Source: an uncultured Gammaproteobacteria bacterium
GTDB lineage: Bacteria > Pseudomonadota > Gammaproteobacteria > HK1
DNA length: 64,000 nt
NCBI GenBank assembly: GCA_958295465.1
Contig: OY282353.1
Coordinates: 5,579,664-5,643,663 of the forward strand
Direction: 5' to 3'
The notes below the pieces were generated by a model. That model searched no databases and was not told where the DNA came from. It worked only from the letters and a program-made list of their open reading frames with translations. Shown here in pieces: positions 47,917 to 55,772 of this stretch. Each line of letters starts with the position of its first letter. The first letter of the stretch is position 1. The translations under genes and the position numbers were made by a program.

Positions 47917-48098
47917 TCAGGATGGTTGGTAAATCATCGTCTCGATCACGTTCCGGGGGTCCACTTCCACGCTGCTCTCGACTTCGCCGTACACTGTCCG
48001 GATGGTCGGCTTGGTCCAGGGCTTCTTCGGCGCATCGGCCGGCGAGGCCGTGTGCGTATCAGCTACGGGGGGGGGGGGGGGGGGGGGGATTCCGACAT
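47917..48098 (-). pseudogene. RiPP precursor P3, out of frame at a 22-nt poly-C tract
   Basis: ATG 48098 begins MSES and then a run of Pro codons from 22 consecutive C. As read, the frame then hits TAG. One more C (or two fewer) would restore a peptide continuing VADTHTASPADAPKKPWTK, PTIRTVYGEVESSVEVDP and RNVIETMIYQPS. The body keeps KKPW, the Glu-x-x-x-Tyr spacing, Pro and the terminal Ser. It could be a phase-variable gene or an artefact of homopolymer length in the assembly. Confidence 0.65.
48067..48088. repeat. 22-nt G/C homopolymer in precursor P3
   Basis: Twenty-two consecutive G on the plus strand (C on the coding strand) lie seven codons or fewer after the P3 start codon. The other precursors have interrupted C tracts of 6-7 at the same site. 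Confidence 0.85.
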
Positions 48099-48311
48099 GA
48101 CTCGATTCTCCGTCAGGTAGTCCACAAGCCATCAGCGCCGACCTTGGCGAACTTGTCGATGAGTTCATCTGCCCTTCCTCCCGAAGACCCGACAAGTGTA
48201 GTCCCCGGGGGACCCTGGACTTACCCCGATCTCGTAGACGGTTGATGGCACGGTCAATCCTCCTTGGCGATCGCCCATCCTTGATCTTGGTGGCGGGATG
48301 GTAGTCGAGGG

Positions 48312-48490
48312 TCAGGACGGAGGGGTATTGTAGGTGGTTTCAAGGCCGGGGACCCTTGTGTCGGGGCCGCTGCGTACTTCGCCATCTACCGTCTGGATCT
48401 TCGGCCTGTTCCAAGGCTTTTTCGGTGTCCCGGACGGGGAAGCCGTGTCCGTGTGCGTCTCGGTCTCCGGGGGGGTTCCGGCATTGGCAT
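48312..48490 (-). pseudogene. RiPP precursor P4, frameshift at a 7-nt poly-C tract
   Basis: From ATG 48490 the frame MPMPEPP runs into a 7-C tract (8 C would keep frame). After the shift it reads ETHTDTASPSGTPKKPWNRP, KIQTVDGEVRSG and the putative core PDTRVPGLETTYNTPPS. KKPW, DGEV, the Glu-x-x-Tyr spacing and terminal Ser are conserved. No alternative in-frame start is visible. Confidence 0.65.
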
Positions 48491-48557
48491 GTCTCGACGC
48501 CTCGCGGTGCTCGTGGCTGGTGCAGCGCCGACGAGGATAGCACGGCAGGCCGGAGCG

Positions 48558-48695
48558 TTATCCCGTCGGATAAGCATCGAGGTCGGCCCGGTCGAAGGCG
48601 ACCTGACCCACTGGCCGAACGCCTTCCCGGAGGGCCGCTTCGACCGGTAACGCGGTGCAAACGCTCTCGAGGTCGGCGCGTCCGCTGACGGGCAT
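48558..48695 (-). CDS. Possible small protein downstream of polA
   Basis: A 45-residue frame (MPVSGRADLESVCTALPVEA and later VAFDRADLDAYPTG) starts 27 bases after the polA stop. It is acidic, with no motif or family I recognise, and resembles no RiPP part. It may be spurious. Confidence 0.25.
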   Translation of the reverse strand: MPVSGRADLESVCTALPVEAALREGVRPVGQVAFDRADLDAYPTG

Positions 48696-48721
48696 CTGCT
48701 TGCACGACAGGCGACGAACCT

Positions 48722-51412
48722 TCAATGCGCCTCGTCCCAGTTGTCCCCGACCCCGATATCGACCACCAGCGGCACCGCGAGATCCGCCGCCCCGCTCATT
48801 CGCTCGCGGATGTAAGGCGTCACGTCCTCGACCGCCTCGCGGGCCACCTCGAACACGAGCTCGTCGTGCACCTGCATGATCATGCGCACCGGCGTCTTCG
48901 ATTCGGTGATCCACGTATCGAGCACCAGCATCGCGCGCTTGATGACGTCGGCCGCGGTCCCCTGCATCGGGGCGTTGATCGCGGTGCGCTCCGCGTACTG
49001 GCGGCGATGGACGTTGCCGGACCGGATCTCCGGCAGGTACAGGCGCCGGCCGAAGACCGTCTCCACGAAGCCCCGCTCGCGCGCTTGTTCGCGCATCTCG
49101 TCCATGAACGCCTTGACCCCCGGATAGCGGGAGAAATAGAGCTCGACGTAGCGTTGCGCCTCGCCACGCTCGATCCCGAGCTGGCGGGCGAGCCCGAACG
49201 CGGACATGCCGTAGATCAGCCCGAAGTTGATCGCCTTCGCGCTCCGCCGCTGCTCATCGCTCACCGGCCCGCCGCCCGCGAAGACCTCGGCCGCGGTCGC
49301 CCGGTGGATGTCGGCGCCGGATGCGAAGGCGTCGAGCAACCCCCGGTCGCCGGAGAGGTGCGCCATGATCCGAAGCTCGATCTGGGAGTAGTCCGCCGCG
49401 AGGATGCGGAACCCGGGGTCCGCGACGAACGCCTGGCGGATCCGCCGGCCCTCGCCGGTGCGCACGGGGATGTTCTGGAGGTTCGGGTCCGAGGACGAGA
49501 GGCGTCCGGTGGCGGCCACCGCCTGGTGGTAGCTGGTATGGACCCGCCCGGTGCCGGGATTCACGCAGGTCGGCAGGGCGTCGGTGTAGGTCGATTTCAG
49601 CTTGCTCATCGCCCGGTGCTCCAGGATGAGCTTCGGCAGCTCGTGCTCGAAGGCGAGCTCCTGCAGCACCGACTCCGCCGTCGAGGGCTGGCCCTTGGGG
49701 GTCTTCGCCCGCACCGGCAGCCCGAGCTGGTCGTAGAGGATGGCCTGGATCTGCTTCGCGGACCCGAGGTTGAACGGCCCGCCGGCGCAGGCGTGGGCCG
49801 ACGCCTCGATCTCGTGCATCCGCTTCGCGAGCTCCGCGCTCTGCGCGTTGAGCCGCCCGACGTCGATTCGCACCCCGTTGCGCTCGACCCGCGAGAGCAC
49901 CGGCACCAGCGGCACCTCCACCCGGTCGCACAGCTCCGCCAGAGAGTCGTGCGCTTCGAGCCGCGGGCGCAGCGCCCGGTGCAGCCGCAGGGTGACGTCC
50001 GCGTCCTCCGCTGCGTACGGCCCGGCCTCCTCGATCGCGATCTCGTTGAAGGAGAGCTGCTTTGCGCCCTTGCCGGCGATGTCCTCGTAGTGGATGGTGC
50101 GGTGCCCGAGGTACTTGAGCGCCAGCGAATCCATGTCGTGGCGGGTGGCCGTGCTGTCGAGCACGTAGGATTCGAGCATCGTGTCGAACGCGATACCGGC
50201 GAGCGCCAGACCTGCGCGCGCGAGCACGCTCATGTCGTACTTGAGGTTCTGGCCGATCTTCGCCGGTCGTTCGGACTCGATGATCGGGCGCAGCTTCTCC
50301 AGCACCACCTCCCGCCCAAGCTGATCCGGCGCCCCCGGGTAGTCGTGCCCGAAGGGGACGTAGGCGGCGCGCCCGGGCTCGACGGAGAACGAGACCCCGA
50401 CCAGCTCCGCCCGCATGTAGTCGAGGCTCGTGGTCTCGGTGTCGAAGGCGATCTCCGGGGCGGTTCGCAGGCGCTCGATCCAGCGGTCGAGGGCGGCTTC
50501 GTCGAGCACCGTCTCGTACTCGGCGGCGAGCGCCTCGGCCGCCGGCTCGCCGTCCGCGTCGAGCAGCTCCCCGAGCCAGGTCTTGAACTCCAGCTCGCCG
50601 TAGAGCGCCTTCAGCGTCTCCACGTCCGGCTCCCGGAGCTCCAGATCGAGCGGGCCGGCGTCGAGCGACACGTCGCGGAGAATCGTCACCAGCTCCTTCG
50701 AAAGCGGGATCCGGTCGACGCTCGCCCGCAGGTTCTCCCCCACCTTGCCCTTGACCTCATCGGCGTGTGCCACGAGGTTCTCCAGCGTGCCGTACTGGGC
50801 GAGCCACTTCGCCGCGGTCTTCGGCCCCACCTTGGGAACCCCGGGGACGTTGTCCACCGTGTCGCCGACCAGCGCGAGATAGTCGACGATCGACTCCGGC
50901 GGCACGCCGAACTTGCCCTTCACCCCGGCCGCATCGAGGACCGCCCCGTCCATGGTGTTGACCATGGTGACGCGATCGTCCACGAGCTGGGCCATGTCCT
51001 TGTCCCCGGTGGACACCAGCACGTCGAGCCCCGCCTCCTTGCCTCGCTCGGCGAGGGTGCCGATGACGTCATCGGCCTCCACCCCGCCCACCTCCAGCAC
51101 CGGGAAGCCGAGCGCGCGCACGATGGCATGGATGGATTCGAGCTGGGCGCGCAGCTCCCCGGGCATGGGCGGCCGGTTCGCCTTGTACTCGGGATACAGA
51201 TCGTCGCGGAAGGTCTTGCCCTTGGCGTCGAAGATCACCGCCGCGAGCTCGGGCGCGACCTCCGCCTCGAGCCGCTTCAGCATGTTGGTCATGCCGTAGG
51301 CCGCTCCGGTGGGCCGGCCCTTGGAGTTGGTGAGTGCGGGCAGCGCGTGGAACGCGCGGTACAGGTACGAGGAGCCGTCCACCAGGACGAGACAGCGGCG
51401 GGTCGCGGACAT
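48722..51412 (-). CDS. polA: DNA polymerase I
   Basis: Repair and Okazaki-fragment polymerase of 896 residues. The N-terminal 5'-3' exonuclease starts LVLVDGSSYLYRAFHALPAL and has STGDKDMAQLVDD. The proofreading domain keeps FDTETTSLDYM, so the Asp/Glu pair of 3'-5' exonuclease is intact. The polymerase domain has DPNLQNIPVRTGEGRRIRQA, ADYSQIELRIMAHLSG, and the catalytic MQVHDELVFEV near the end. The last ~15 bases and downstream sequence are duplicated at 42028. DUF2782 lies upstream, divergently. Confidence 0.97.
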   Translation of the reverse strand: MSATRRCLVLVDGSSYLYRAFHALPALTNSKGRPTGAAYGMTNMLKRLEAEVAPELAAVIFDAKGKTFRDDLYPEYKANRPPMPGELRAQLESIHAIVRALGFPVLEVGGVEADDVIGTLAERGKEAGLDVLVSTGDKDMAQLVDDRVTMVNTMDGAVLDAAGVKGKFGVPPESIVDYLALVGDTVDNVPGVPKVGPKTAAKWLAQYGTLENLVAHADEVKGKVGENLRASVDRIPLSKELVTILRDVSLDAGPLDLELREPDVETLKALYGELEFKTWLGELLDADGEPAAEALAAEYETVLDEAALDRWIERLRTAPEIAFDTETTSLDYMRAELVGVSFSVEPGRAAYVPFGHDYPGAPDQLGREVVLEKLRPIIESERPAKIGQNLKYDMSVLARAGLALAGIAFDTMLESYVLDSTATRHDMDSLALKYLGHRTIHYEDIAGKGAKQLSFNEIAIEEAGPYAAEDADVTLRLHRALRPRLEAHDSLAELCDRVEVPLVPVLSRVERNGVRIDVGRLNAQSAELAKRMHEIEASAHACAGGPFNLGSAKQIQAILYDQLGLPVRAKTPKGQPSTAESVLQELAFEHELPKLILEHRAMSKLKSTYTDALPTCVNPGTGRVHTSYHQAVAATGRLSSSDPNLQNIPVRTGEGRRIRQAFVADPGFRILAADYSQIELRIMAHLSGDRGLLDAFASGADIHRATAAEVFAGGGPVSDEQRRSAKAINFGLIYGMSAFGLARQLGIERGEAQRYVELYFSRYPGVKAFMDEMREQARERGFVETVFGRRLYLPEIRSGNVHRRQYAERTAINAPMQGTAADVIKRAMLVLDTWITESKTPVRMIMQVHDELVFEVAREAVEDVTPYIRERMSGAADLAVPLVVDIGVGDNWDEAH

Positions 51413-51856
51413 GGGGGGCTTCGCTGCCGGTTCGGTCGGGGAGCGCCGGGGGTGCTGCCGCCGGTGCGGATGCGGTCAGTATAGCGCCGGGTGGACGGGA
51501 TACGGGGCCGTGCGCCCCTCTCCCCTGGCCCCGGCCCGAAACCGGTGTGGAAGGATATGTGCGGCACCACCGTCTTCGATGGCGGACAGACGGGCGATAT
51601 CTCTCTCGCGGCTGTCGCCCGGCGTCCGGACCATCGGTGAAATGTTCGAGCCGGGCCGAATAATCGGCGAGCCGCCGGGGGTGTGGACAACCCGGAGCAA
51701 GTGGCGGATGCTGTCTCCATTGCCGGGGGCGCCCGGCCCGGCGTCCGGGGTCCTGGCCCGGCAGGCGCCTGCTTCGCATCCGGGAGCACGGCGCCCGCCT
51801 TCTCGCTGCCTTGCCGGTGCGCCGATGGGTGCGTTCACGTTTCGGAGGCGACACTC
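51413..51856. other. Gap between divergent polA and DUF2782 gene
   Basis: These 444 bases show no supported gene. They should carry the promoters for both flanking genes; I cannot point to a convincing -35/-10 pair. Confidence 0.35.
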
Positions 51857-52237
51857 ATGAACCGCATGTCCTTCGCCGTCCCCGCCGTTCTTCCGGCGCT
51901 CCTGCTCGCCACCGCGTCCGGAGCCGCCGCCCAGACCCGGCCCGGGAACGTCGAGCCCGTTCCCGACGGGCCACCCGCCCTGCCGCCCCGGGTGACGAGC
52001 GGCGAAACGCTGGAGCCGCGGGCGCACGCCGTCGCGCGGGAGCACGAGACCATCACCGAGTACCGGGTCAACGGCCATCTGCGGGCGGTCAGGGTCGATC
52101 CCGACGGATTTCCCGCGTACTGGTTCATCGACGCCGACGGGGACGGCCAGATCGACACCGACGGGACCGCGCGGCCCGGCGGCGGCCTCGACTCGGCGGG
52201 CGAGCTGAGGCCGTACTGGATGATCTTCAGTTGGTGA
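51857..52237 (+). CDS. DUF2782 family small exported protein
   Basis: A 126-residue protein with a signal peptide (MNRMSFAVPAVLPALLLATA then SGAAAQ). The mature region has ITEYRVNGHLRAVRVDPDGF, a DADGDGQIDTDG acidic loop and the C-terminal PYWMIFSW. This matches DUF2782 proteins, which sit beside polA in many gammaproteobacteria. Function is unknown; it is probably periplasmic. GGAGG lies eight bases upstream of ATG 51857. Confidence 0.8.
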   Translation: MNRMSFAVPAVLPALLLATASGAAAQTRPGNVEPVPDGPPALPPRVTSGETLEPRAHAVAREHETITEYRVNGHLRAVRVDPDGFPAYWFIDADGDGQIDTDGTARPGGGLDSAGELRPYWMIFSW

Positions 52238-52285
52238 GCGCGCTGCCGGAGGGCCGGCGCCGACACACCCGGCAGCTCCCGGTCC

Positions 52286-54028
52286 TCAGCGTCCGCCGCG
52301 GTTCAACTCGTCGATGAGGGCGAGGCGCGTGGTGGAGTAGGTGGAGCGCAGGATACGCCGCGTGAACTTCCGGGCCGGAGCGACCCGCGTCTCGCCGATG
52401 ATCTGCTTCACCTCCAGCAGCGCGTTCGGGTGCACCGAGAACTCCCGCAGCCCCATGCCGAGGAGCAGCTTCGTGTAGCGTGCATCGCCGGCCATCTCTC
52501 CGCACATCGCGACCGGGATGCCTGCCTTGCGCCCTGCCGCGATGGTGGTCGCGACCAGCCGCAGCACCGCGGGATGCAGCGGGTCGTAGAGGTAGCTCAC
52601 CTCGTCGTCGATGCGATCGATGGCGATCGTGTACTGGATCAGGTCGTTGGTTCCGATCGAGAGGAAGTCGAGCCGGCGGGCGAAGATGTCCGCGCAGATG
52701 GCGGCGGCGGGGACCTCGATCATCGCCCCCACCGGCATCGACGTGTCGTAAAGCTCATCCCGCGCATCCAGCTCCCGCTTGCAGTCGCGCACGATCCGCA
52801 GCACCTGATCGAGCTCGGTGGTGGTCGCGAGCATCGGGATCATCATGCGCACCGGACCGCTCGCCGATGCCCGCAGGATGGCCCGGATCTGCGGCCGGAA
52901 CAGGCTCTGCTCCTTCAGGCACAGCCGCACCGCGCGCAGGCCGAGAGCGGGGTTCGACGTGGCCGGCGCACCGGGGCGCGCCCCGTCCACCTGCTTGTCC
53001 GCCCCGAGATCGAGGGTGCGGATGGTCACCGGCGCCCCCTTCAGCGCGGCGACGAGCTCCGAGTACGCCTCGAACTGCTCCTGCTCGTCCGGCGGTTCAC
53101 GACGGTTCATGAACAGGAACTCGGTGCGATAGAGACCGACCCCGGCCGCGCCGTCCCGCACCGCACCGGCGGACTCGCCGGGCAGCTCGACGTTGGCCTG
53201 CAGCACCACCGGCTCCCCGTCCGCGGTCACCGTCGGCGTCGAGCGCAGCTTGCGCCTTGCGGCCCCGATGCGCTCGATCCCGCGCCGGCGACGTTCGTAG
53301 AACCACTTGACGACGTCGGCCGGGGAAACGATGACGACTCCTTCGCGACCGTCGAGCACCACCTCGTCGCCGTCGCGCAGCAGCGCCGCCGAGCGATGCA
53401 GACCCACCACCGCGGGGATGTTCAGGCTGCGGGCGAGAATGGCGGTATGCGAGTTCGGGCCGCCGAACTCGGTCATGAACCCCGCGACGCCCTGGTGCTG
53501 CATGAGCACGGTGTCGGCCGGGGTCAGATCGTCGGCGCAGATGATCCTGCCGGTGGCGGCATCGCCCGGTGGCGGCTTCTTCCGGGGTCCGCCTTGCAGG
53601 TGTATCTGCACCCGGTTGACGACGTGCTCGACGTCGTCCTTGCGCGTGCGCAGGTACGGATCGTCCATCGCGTCGAAGACCGCGACCAGCGCATCGCGCT
53701 CCAGCTTGAGGGCCCACTCCGCATTGCATCGCATCTCGCGGATATAGGTGATGGGGGCCTTCGAGATGGCCTCGTCCTCGAGCATCAGCAGGTGGGTGTC
53801 GATGAACGCGGCGATCTCCCTCCGCGTCCCTTCGGGGATCCGGGCCTTCACCGCGCGGAGATCAAGGCCCGCGGCATCCACCGCCCGCCGGAACCGCTCG
53901 ACCTCGGCCTCGACCTGCGACGGATCGAGCGTGCGTTCGGTCGCCTCCGGCCGGCCGCGGTCCACCACGCGCACCCGCCCGATCGCGATGCCCTTGGAGG
54001 CGCTGATGCCGTGGATGGTGAACGTCAT
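52286..54028 (-). CDS. ptsI: Phosphoenolpyruvate-protein phosphotransferase (enzyme I)
   Basis: Transfers phosphate from PEP to HPr at the head of the PTS. The 580-residue protein has the HPr-binding N-terminus (ISASKGIAIGRVRVVDRG), the phospho-His in GGPNSHTAILARSLNIPAVV (His near 194), and the C-terminal PEP barrel (LYRTEFLFMNR, SIGTNDLIQYTIAIDR, CGEMAGDARYT). It lacks an N-terminal GAF domain, so it is the sugar-PTS type rather than PtsP. ATG 54028 is chosen at the domain start. ptsH lies upstream on the same strand. Confidence 0.95.
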   Translation of the reverse strand: MTFTIHGISASKGIAIGRVRVVDRGRPEATERTLDPSQVEAEVERFRRAVDAAGLDLRAVKARIPEGTRREIAAFIDTHLLMLEDEAISKAPITYIREMRCNAEWALKLERDALVAVFDAMDDPYLRTRKDDVEHVVNRVQIHLQGGPRKKPPPGDAATGRIICADDLTPADTVLMQHQGVAGFMTEFGGPNSHTAILARSLNIPAVVGLHRSAALLRDGDEVVLDGREGVVIVSPADVVKWFYERRRRGIERIGAARRKLRSTPTVTADGEPVVLQANVELPGESAGAVRDGAAGVGLYRTEFLFMNRREPPDEQEQFEAYSELVAALKGAPVTIRTLDLGADKQVDGARPGAPATSNPALGLRAVRLCLKEQSLFRPQIRAILRASASGPVRMMIPMLATTTELDQVLRIVRDCKRELDARDELYDTSMPVGAMIEVPAAAICADIFARRLDFLSIGTNDLIQYTIAIDRIDDEVSYLYDPLHPAVLRLVATTIAAGRKAGIPVAMCGEMAGDARYTKLLLGMGLREFSVHPNALLEVKQIIGETRVAPARKFTRRILRSTYSTTRLALIDELNRGGR

Positions 54029-54206
54029 CGTCTTCAGACCAGCCTGTGTCCCTCGCTCCGGCAGAACCGGAACCGGAACCGGGACTTTATTCGGACTCCG
54101 AAGTCCGCTCATGAATTTCTTCGGTATCGTTCCTGATCCGGTATGACGGGAACAGAGGCCTGCGCATTCTATTCGCCATTTCGTGGCTTGACGGATGGAA
54201 GATCGC

Positions 54207-54485
54207 CTACTCCGGCTCCTCGAACCGCCCGGAGACGAGCCGTTCGACGGCGTCCACGGCCTCGGCGGCATCGTCTCCCCGGGCCACGACCTCGATACTC
54301 GTTCCTTTCGAAGCAGCGAGCATCATCACGCGCATGATGCTCTTCGCGTCGACCTCGCGCCCTTCCCGGCGGATGCTGATCCTGGATCCAAAACGCGACG
54401 TGAGCTCGACGAGCTTCGCCGCGGCCCGGGCGTGCAGCCCCAGCTTGTTGACGATCATCAACGTCCTGCGGACTTCACCGCCCAC
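54207..54485 (-). CDS. ptsH: Phosphocarrier protein HPr
   Basis: Small PTS phosphocarrier. It has NKLGLHARAAAKLVELTSRF with the phosphorylated His, and DAKSIMRVMMLAASKG with the Ser that HPr kinases can modify. I place the start at GTG 54485 so that the first beta strand (RRTLMIVNK) is included; ATG 54458 would remove it. The length of 92 residues fits HPr. It sits between ptsI and hemD on the same strand. No EIIA or sugar permease genes are in the window, so a regulatory PTS is likely. Confidence 0.88.
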   Translation of the reverse strand: MGGEVRRTLMIVNKLGLHARAAAKLVELTSRFGSRISIRREGREVDAKSIMRVMMLAASKGTSIEVVARGDDAAEAVDAVERLVSGRFEEPE

Positions 54486-55284
54486 CGCGGCACCCGTTCC
54501 CGCCTTGCCGGATGCCACCCCCCATGCCGCGCACCGTCGCCTCGACGATCGATGCGCCGTCCGCGCCTTCCGCCACCGTGACCCGCGACAGGTTCCGCGC
54601 CCGCGCGATGCCGGCGATCCGCTCGCTGGCGGTGACGAGCAGGCGGCGCGAGAGCCAGGGCGCGGTCCAGGGCGCCGCACCGAGGAGGTTGTCGAGCGCC
54701 TCGACGCTGGTGGCGGTCACGACGTCGATCGACTCGCGCACGCCGTCGAGCGTCGCGGCGAGCGGCGGCGGCGCCCGCCGGCGGTAGACGTCCGCCTCGA
54801 TCACCTCGGCGCCGCGCCGGCGCAGCTCACGCGCGAGCAGCCCGCGTCCACCCTCACCCTTGACGATCGCGACGAGCCGGCCGTTCACCCGCTCCGCGCC
54901 GAGCTCCGGACAGGCGAGCAGTCCTTCGCTGTCGAACCGGCCGGCCGGCGTGCGGACACCGTCGACGCGGCGCACGCGCAACGCCTCGGCCGTCGCCCGT
55001 CCGACCGCGAGCGCCGCCGGCGGCAATCCGTCCGGTGACATGTCCGGCGCGAGGCCGAAAAACCCCTCCACCGCGTTCACGCTGGTGAACACGACGACCG
55101 CGACGCCGGACAGCCGCTCGCGGAGCCGTTCGGCCGATGCCCTGTCCGCCACCGGCGCGATGACGATCGCGGGTATGCAAACCGGGATGGCGCCTTCGCC
55201 GGCGAACGTCTCCGCGAGCCGCCCCGCCGCGGGCTCGGGCCGGGTCACGAGCACCCGCACGCCGGGCAGGCGTTGCGCACTCAC
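54475..55284 (-). CDS. hemD: Uroporphyrinogen-III synthase
   Basis: Closes hydroxymethylbilane with ring inversion in haem synthesis. From GTG 55284 (GGAGG six bases upstream) the protein has 269 residues: VRVLVTRPEPAAGRLAETFA, VVVFTSVNAVEGFF, VGRATAEALR and a second domain with DVVTATSVEALDNLLG. Motifs match the weakly conserved HemD family. Its 3' end overlaps ptsH by 11 bases. It is separated from its usual partner hemC by an inserted defence segment. Confidence 0.88.
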   Translation of the reverse strand: MSAQRLPGVRVLVTRPEPAAGRLAETFAGEGAIPVCIPAIVIAPVADRASAERLRERLSGVAVVVFTSVNAVEGFFGLAPDMSPDGLPPAALAVGRATAEALRVRRVDGVRTPAGRFDSEGLLACPELGAERVNGRLVAIVKGEGGRGLLARELRRRGAEVIEADVYRRRAPPPLAATLDGVRESIDVVTATSVEALDNLLGAAPWTAPWLSRRLLVTASERIAGIARARNLSRVTVAEGADGASIVEATVRGMGGGIRQGGNGCRGGR

Positions 55285-55772
55285 CGGTCCGCCTCCGCAC
55301 GGATCCGTGCGAATCGATCCCACGGTTCCCGGGGCACTTGCGCCGCGCCTGTCCACCAGGGGTTGCCGGCGGCTTCCGGCGGCTGCGCACCTCTCCCTGA
55401 TGCGGCATGGGTCGCTCTCATGAGCATCACGCAGTTCGTATTCGATCTCTTTCCGGTAATGCTGGGCATGCATTCCCGCCGCCAGTAGCGCAGCAGCTCC
55501 ACGGTGGTGCGGGTCACCCCGCCTTCGCCGCGCAACGCCAGGGGCCGCCATTCGGCGAGCTTGGCGCGGATCCGGTTGACCAGCTTCAGCTCGATGGCCG
55601 TTCCGATTCCCTCGTCCTGCGACGGCTCGCGCCCCGGCTGCCGGTAGAAGTACATGGCCGCCCGCCGGCCCGCCCGCCGCTCCGGCGGATCGTGCTCGGT
55701 GATCCACCAGTGCGCTTCCGGCTCCTCGAACGGCGAGTTGAGGATGGGTTCGGGGACCTCGTGCGCGTTCAT
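55281..55772 (-). pseudogene. N-terminal fragment of a type III-like restriction helicase
   Basis: The frame starts MNAHEVPEPILNSPFEEPEA, continues HWWITEHDPPERRAGRRAAM, and reaches AIELKLVNRIRAKLAEWRPL and GGVTRTTVELLRYWRRE. That is the opening of large DEAD/DEAH restriction-type helicases, which need about 900 residues. Here it runs into unrelated sequence after about 100 codons and stops. It overlaps the upstream ATPase gene by 4 bases, so the two were one operon. Confidence 0.7.

Noticed and set aside
48725-51484. Plus-strand open frame of about 900 codons antisense to polA
   Set aside because: It is an antisense shadow with no domain signature; polA on the minus strand is unambiguous.
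52430-54136. Plus-strand frame antisense to ptsI
   Set aside because: Shadow of a clearly conserved enzyme I gene.
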